64,000 nucleotides of DNA from WTGJ01 sp965237765. Its GTDB lineage: Bacteria > Chloroflexota > Anaerolineae > Aggregatilineales > Phototrophicaceae. The translations under genes were made by a program, and so were the position numbers. Below the pieces are notes generated by a model. It did not search any database. It was not told the DNA's origin and saw nothing but the letters and a program-made list of their open reading frames with translations. Below are positions 60,974-64,000 of the stretch, one piece after another (position 1 is the first letter of the stretch; every line of letters begins with the position of its first letter). The DNA lies in NCBI GenBank assembly GCA_965237765.1, contig OZ250157.1, positions 1,860,001-1,924,000 of the forward strand. Direction: 5' to 3'.

Positions 60974-62620
60974 TTAACGTTCCGGTAGCAAGCGCAGGAT
61001 CGCCAGCGCCAATTGCAGGGCCAGGCGCGTTTCCGGTTGTTTGAGATCGACCGCGCTGATCTCGGCGACGCGTCGCAAACGATAGAGCAGGGTGTTGCGG
61101 TGAACGTTGAGCTCGGCCGCCGTGGTCGCCAGGTTGCCGTGCGCGCTGAAATACGCCTCGAGCGTGTGGATCAAATCGGCGTTTTGCCGCTCGTCATAAT
61201 CCAACAGTTTGCCGAGAGTCTCTTGCGCGAAGGATTGCAGCGTATCGCGCTCTTCGAGCTGGGTGACGAGGCGGTAAATGCCGAGCGCATCGATGAAGAG
61301 CGGTTTTGGGCTATGCAGGCGCGCGGCCAGATCCATCGCTTGCAGCGCTTCGGTATAGGCGCCTGGCCAATCGCCCAGCGCAGCGGCGACGGTGCTGATG
61401 CCGATGGCCAGTGCGGCGCGTGGGCTCTCGCGGCGGGCGGCGTTGTGGATGTGCGCCGCTAACGCCATCGCGGCATCTGTATTTCCCTGTTCGGGCACCG
61501 TGGGCAGGAAGACGAGCAAGTAGGGATCGCGCAGGCCGATTAGGGCCTTGCTTCGCTGTTCGGCCAGCGTGACGTTAACGATGGTTTCCAGCCTTCGCAA
61601 GGAGGGTTGCCCGGCGCCATACCAACCTGCCGCCAGCGCGACGTGCGCCTGGCGCAAATCATGCCCGAAACGTTCGCCCTGCAACAAAGCTTCTTGCGGC
61701 ATGATGTCGTTGCTGAGGATGCGATCCAGGAAGGTGCCGAGCAGTCGTTTTTCGGTGTCGCTGATCGCTTTCGCTTTCGCCATCTCCAACGCGCAGGCCG
61801 CCGCGCCCTGTTCGGCGACGCTCTCATCCAGCGCGTCCAGCTCTCCTTCTGGCCCGAGCAGGGAAAGGAAGCCGCGCCCTACACCGTGGGTTACGATGGG
61901 CGCGACGAGGCGCTCGATACCCGTGCTCGGTAGCACCTGCCGTTGCGTGGGCATCGCTTCTGGAGGGATGCGCATGCGGTCCTGGTAGACGGCGGGCAGG
62001 GCGGCCGGCTCGCGCAGGGCGCGTTCCAACGCCTCCCATTGCCCGATGAGTGCCGGTTGCAGGCTGCTGTGCGTGATATCCAGGCGCTTATCTTGCAACA
62101 CGACGGCCTTGCCCGTCAGGCGAGCGAGCGCCTCCAGCAGGGGAGCTGGCCCGGCATTGTGCGAGCTAATTTGCGTCAGCTGACGGAAGACTTGCGTGCT
62201 GCGGCGCGCCAATTGCCCGCGCCTATCGACGAGCAGGGCGAGGATATCACGCTGGATATCGCGCAGGTCGATTTCGCCAGGTAGGATGAGCAAGGGAATC
62301 TCGCTGCGGTTGGCGGCGGCGATGGCCGTTGGTGAGGGTTCGACGGCGCTGACGATTGCGCTGACGCCATACTCTTTTGCCCAGCGAATGGTCGCCTCGT
62401 CTACGCGGGATTCGCCGGCCTCATCGGCATCGATGAGGAGCATCTCATTCGGCGATGGCGCACGCACGGTTAGCGTATCTTCCGGCGCGAAGAGCAAGGC
62501 CCAGCTGACTGTTTCGCTCAAGGCGCCATCGGCAGCGACGACCTTCGTGCCCAAAGGAAGCACCAACTTGCGTACATCCTCGACGCTACAGGCAGCGAGT
62601 TTCGTTTTCGTGGTGGCCAT
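60974..62620 (-). CDS. PucR family transcriptional regulator
   Basis: Predicted 548 aa. An N-terminal PucR-type ligand domain (to about 125), a GAF-like or linker region, a GGDEF-like helical middle, and the C-terminal HTH (YFSAHGNLATTAAELNVHRN and TLLYRLRRVAEISAVDL), typical of PucR/CdaR regulators of purine, sugar-acid or amine use. The target genes are not apparent in the window. The promoter region has a long palindrome suited to autoregulation. Confidence 0.9.
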   Translation of the reverse strand: MATTKTKLAACSVEDVRKLVLPLGTKVVAADGALSETVSWALLFAPEDTLTVRAPSPNEMLLIDADEAGESRVDEATIRWAKEYGVSAIVSAVEPSPTAIAAANRSEIPLLILPGEIDLRDIQRDILALLVDRRGQLARRSTQVFRQLTQISSHNAGPAPLLEALARLTGKAVVLQDKRLDITHSSLQPALIGQWEALERALREPAALPAVYQDRMRIPPEAMPTQRQVLPSTGIERLVAPIVTHGVGRGFLSLLGPEGELDALDESVAEQGAAACALEMAKAKAISDTEKRLLGTFLDRILSNDIMPQEALLQGERFGHDLRQAHVALAAGWYGAGQPSLRRLETIVNVTLAEQRSKALIGLRDPYLLVFLPTVPEQGNTDAAMALAAHIHNAARRESPRAALAIGISTVAAALGDWPGAYTEALQAMDLAARLHSPKPLFIDALGIYRLVTQLEERDTLQSFAQETLGKLLDYDERQNADLIHTLEAYFSAHGNLATTAAELNVHRNTLLYRLRRVAEISAVDLKQPETRLALQLALAILRLLPER

Positions 62621-62632
62621 CAGGGGCTGGTT

Positions 62633-62670
62633 CGCGGGATCATCTTGTATAGATTGTACAATATCCCGCG
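62633..62670. promoter_or_regulatory. Nested palindrome upstream of the PucR gene (operator candidate)
   Basis: CGCGGGAT (62633-62640) and ATCCCGCG (62663-62670) are exact inverted repeats, and inside them TTGTA (62645) and TACAA (62657) repeat with 7 nt between. Minus-strand TACAAT within it may be the -10 box of the gene. It could also fold as a hairpin ending the upstream transcript, but no T-run follows. Confidence 0.6.
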
Positions 62671-62690
62671 GTGGAATCCAGCGGTGCGCG

Positions 62691-64000
62691 CTAGGCAGTT
62701 ACGTGAATTTCGCCCAAATTGATGCAATTGTGCTCGCCTTCGCTGGCGATGAGCCGCTCTTTCGTGATTGATTCATAGACGCAGAGGCGGAATACGTAAT
62801 CGCCCGCTTCGTCAGGCAGGGGCAGGATCATGTTGTCATCGAAAAGGTAATTCGGTGGCAGCGAATAGGTCTGCAGCGCGCCGGCGCGCGGGGGGCTATC
62901 AAGGTTGGCGATCGCCTCTTCGCCGCGGAAGAGGTGCAGGCTGAATGTGAGCGAGCGGTAGATCTGCTGCTCGGCTGTGCGCCAGGCGGTGAGGATTTCC
63001 GCTTCACTGCCAGCGGCGCCGGTTGCCGGCACTCGCCAGCCGCGCAGGATCAGCTCTTCGCTGAAGCGGATATTGGCCTCATCTTCGGTGATTGCGCTGG
63101 TGCCATCGCCGTAGCGCAGGGCAGGCTGCGCGAGGATGACTTCGCTCAATTCTTGTTGGGTCTCATCGACGGCCGAAAGGAGGTTGTACCATTCGCGTTC
63201 TCGGTAGACACGCAGTTCGATGCGGCCGGTCTCTTCATAGGGCACATCGAACTGCTTCACGCTCAGGCCGACGTGCTCAACATAAATCTGGTCTGCCTTC
63301 CATTCGCTCGTAAAAATGCGCGGATAGACGATGTAACCGAGCGGATAATCGACACTCAGTAGCTCTGCTTCGTCGATGAGGAACTTGAGCGCGAAACTGT
63401 AATCGATATCCACTGGTTCGCGCAGGCGCCAATAGAGACTCACCACCCAGGGATGGAATGGGGCCATCACATTGCGCGGGCTGTATTCGTCGCGCAGTTG
63501 CCATCCGACCAGCTCAAGGGTGTCGTCGTAAAGCAGGTGCTGCGCTGCTGCGCCGGTGGGCAGCTCGGCCACGACCGGATCGCGCGGGAGGCGCTTTGTG
63601 CCATACACCGCGACGGTGCTGAGGATGACGATGCCGAGCAGAGTGGGCAATGAGCGCAGGAGCAAGCGCCGCAGTCTACCATCACGCGCGGCGTCCCATA
63701 GACTGACGAGGCCATAGGCCGCGGCGGGCAGGAAAATGATGATGATGGGTTGGAAATAACGAGACAGCACGATCTCCAGCATGATCACCAAGAAGAAAGT
63801 CAGGCTTGCGAACAGCAGCAAAATCGCCAGGGCCAGATTTCTCTTGCGGATGAGTTGCGAGATTCCGAATAGAAATGCGGCCAGGAGAATGGGGAAATTA
63901 AGCGGATTCCAGGCAAGCGCCTGCGATGGCTGTGAGCCATTGAGCCGGTAATTCAGATTATTGCCCGGTTCGTGATCGCTGAGGAAGAGAGCAGTTTTGA
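62691..64000 (-). CDS. GT-C/GT39-like membrane protein, C-terminal part, 5' end outside window
   Basis: The frame stays open to the window edge; a TTG at 63821 is not the true start since membrane-type sequence continues upstream (NPLNFPILLAAFLFG). Two or more membrane segments, including SRYFQPIIIIFLPAAAYG and LLGIVILSTVAVYGTK, are followed by a large outside beta-rich domain to the stop. The plan (membrane GT-like part plus an outside C-terminal domain of about 300 residues) recalls the array proteins, but the sequences differ. Substrate unknown. Confidence 0.6.
   Translation of the reverse strand, partial: KTALFLSDHEPGNNLNYRLNGSQPSQALAWNPLNFPILLAAFLFGISQLIRKRNLALAILLLFASLTFFLVIMLEIVLSRYFQPIIIIFLPAAAYGLVSLWDAARDGRLRRLLLRSLPTLLGIVILSTVAVYGTKRLPRDPVVAELPTGAAAQHLLYDDTLELVGWQLRDEYSPRNVMAPFHPWVVSLYWRLREPVDIDYSFALKFLIDEAELLSVDYPLGYIVYPRIFTSEWKADQIYVEHVGLSVKQFDVPYEETGRIELRVYREREWYNLLSAVDETQQELSEVILAQPALRYGDGTSAITEDEANIRFSEELILRGWRVPATGAAGSEAEILTAWRTAEQQIYRSLTFSLHLFRGEEAIANLDSPPRAGALQTYSLPPNYLFDDNMILPLPDEAGDYVFRLCVYESITKERLIASEGEHNCINLGEIHVTA

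Noticed and set aside
1..64000. CRISPR arrays, tRNA genes, rRNA genes
   Set aside because: No regularly spaced direct repeats, cloverleaf with TTCRANNY-type arm, or rRNA core sequence was noticed on reading.

Overview
This is a G+C-rich, tightly packed bacterial chromosome segment, most likely from a Chloroflexota bacterium (Anaerolineae or a related class). I infer this from the gene set and order: nusB followed by Tat genes; coaD followed by an ATP-synthase-b-like gene; mtaB, a PgpH-type HD protein and ybeY; RNase J; a long type 2 IleRS; and GT-C glycosyltransferases with a TgpA-like transglutaminase. No rRNA, tRNA or CRISPR array was seen. Start/stop overlaps (ATGA, GTGA, TGATG) are very common, and four convergent gene pairs overlap by exactly 4 nt.

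Layout. 1-4838: end of an NHL-repeat protein, then a leftward operon of an exported Ig-like protein and two GT2 glycosyltransferases. 4965-8193: nusB, a TatA/B-like gene, tatC, then an iodotyrosine-deiodinase-like nitroreductase overlapping a flavin reductase. 8205-10943: a decayed island in which the two ends of a type ISP restriction-modification gene flank AT-rich foreign DNA (recombinase remnant, small membrane protein, VanZ-like protein, HigA-like antitoxin). 10991-24636: housekeeping genes (rpe, degV-like, recG, coaD, mtaB, HD phosphodiesterase, ybeY, class IV aminotransferase) with one frameshifted class V aminotransferase. 24633-26706: methyltransferase and metK. 26945-30427: exopolysaccharide genes (Wzz, CpsD-like, RmlA, RmlB). 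30447-33060: malic enzyme with a damaged 3' end, then rnpB on the minus strand.

33157-42830 is the most unusual part: five tandem paralogous GT-C glycosyltransferase genes, two of them broken. Four copies have an almost identical promoter whose -10 box lies only 6-8 nt before the ATG, which predicts leaderless mRNAs. A 60-nt copy of an rnpB segment sits between copies 3 and 4. Spacers between copies carry the first bases of the downstream transglutaminase gene. The 3' thirds are far more alike than the 5' parts, which suggests recombination.

42838-62620: transglutaminase, RNase J, phosphohexomutase, hpt, a CCA-type nucleotidyltransferase, a leftward operon (TPR protein, orphan DNA methyltransferase, UroD-like protein, rsmD), AlaX and TPR membrane proteins, ileS of type 2 with the rare GXHH signature, an AT-rich membrane/coiled-coil gene, and a PucR-type regulator with a long palindrome upstream. 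The window ends inside a further membrane glycosyltransferase-like gene.
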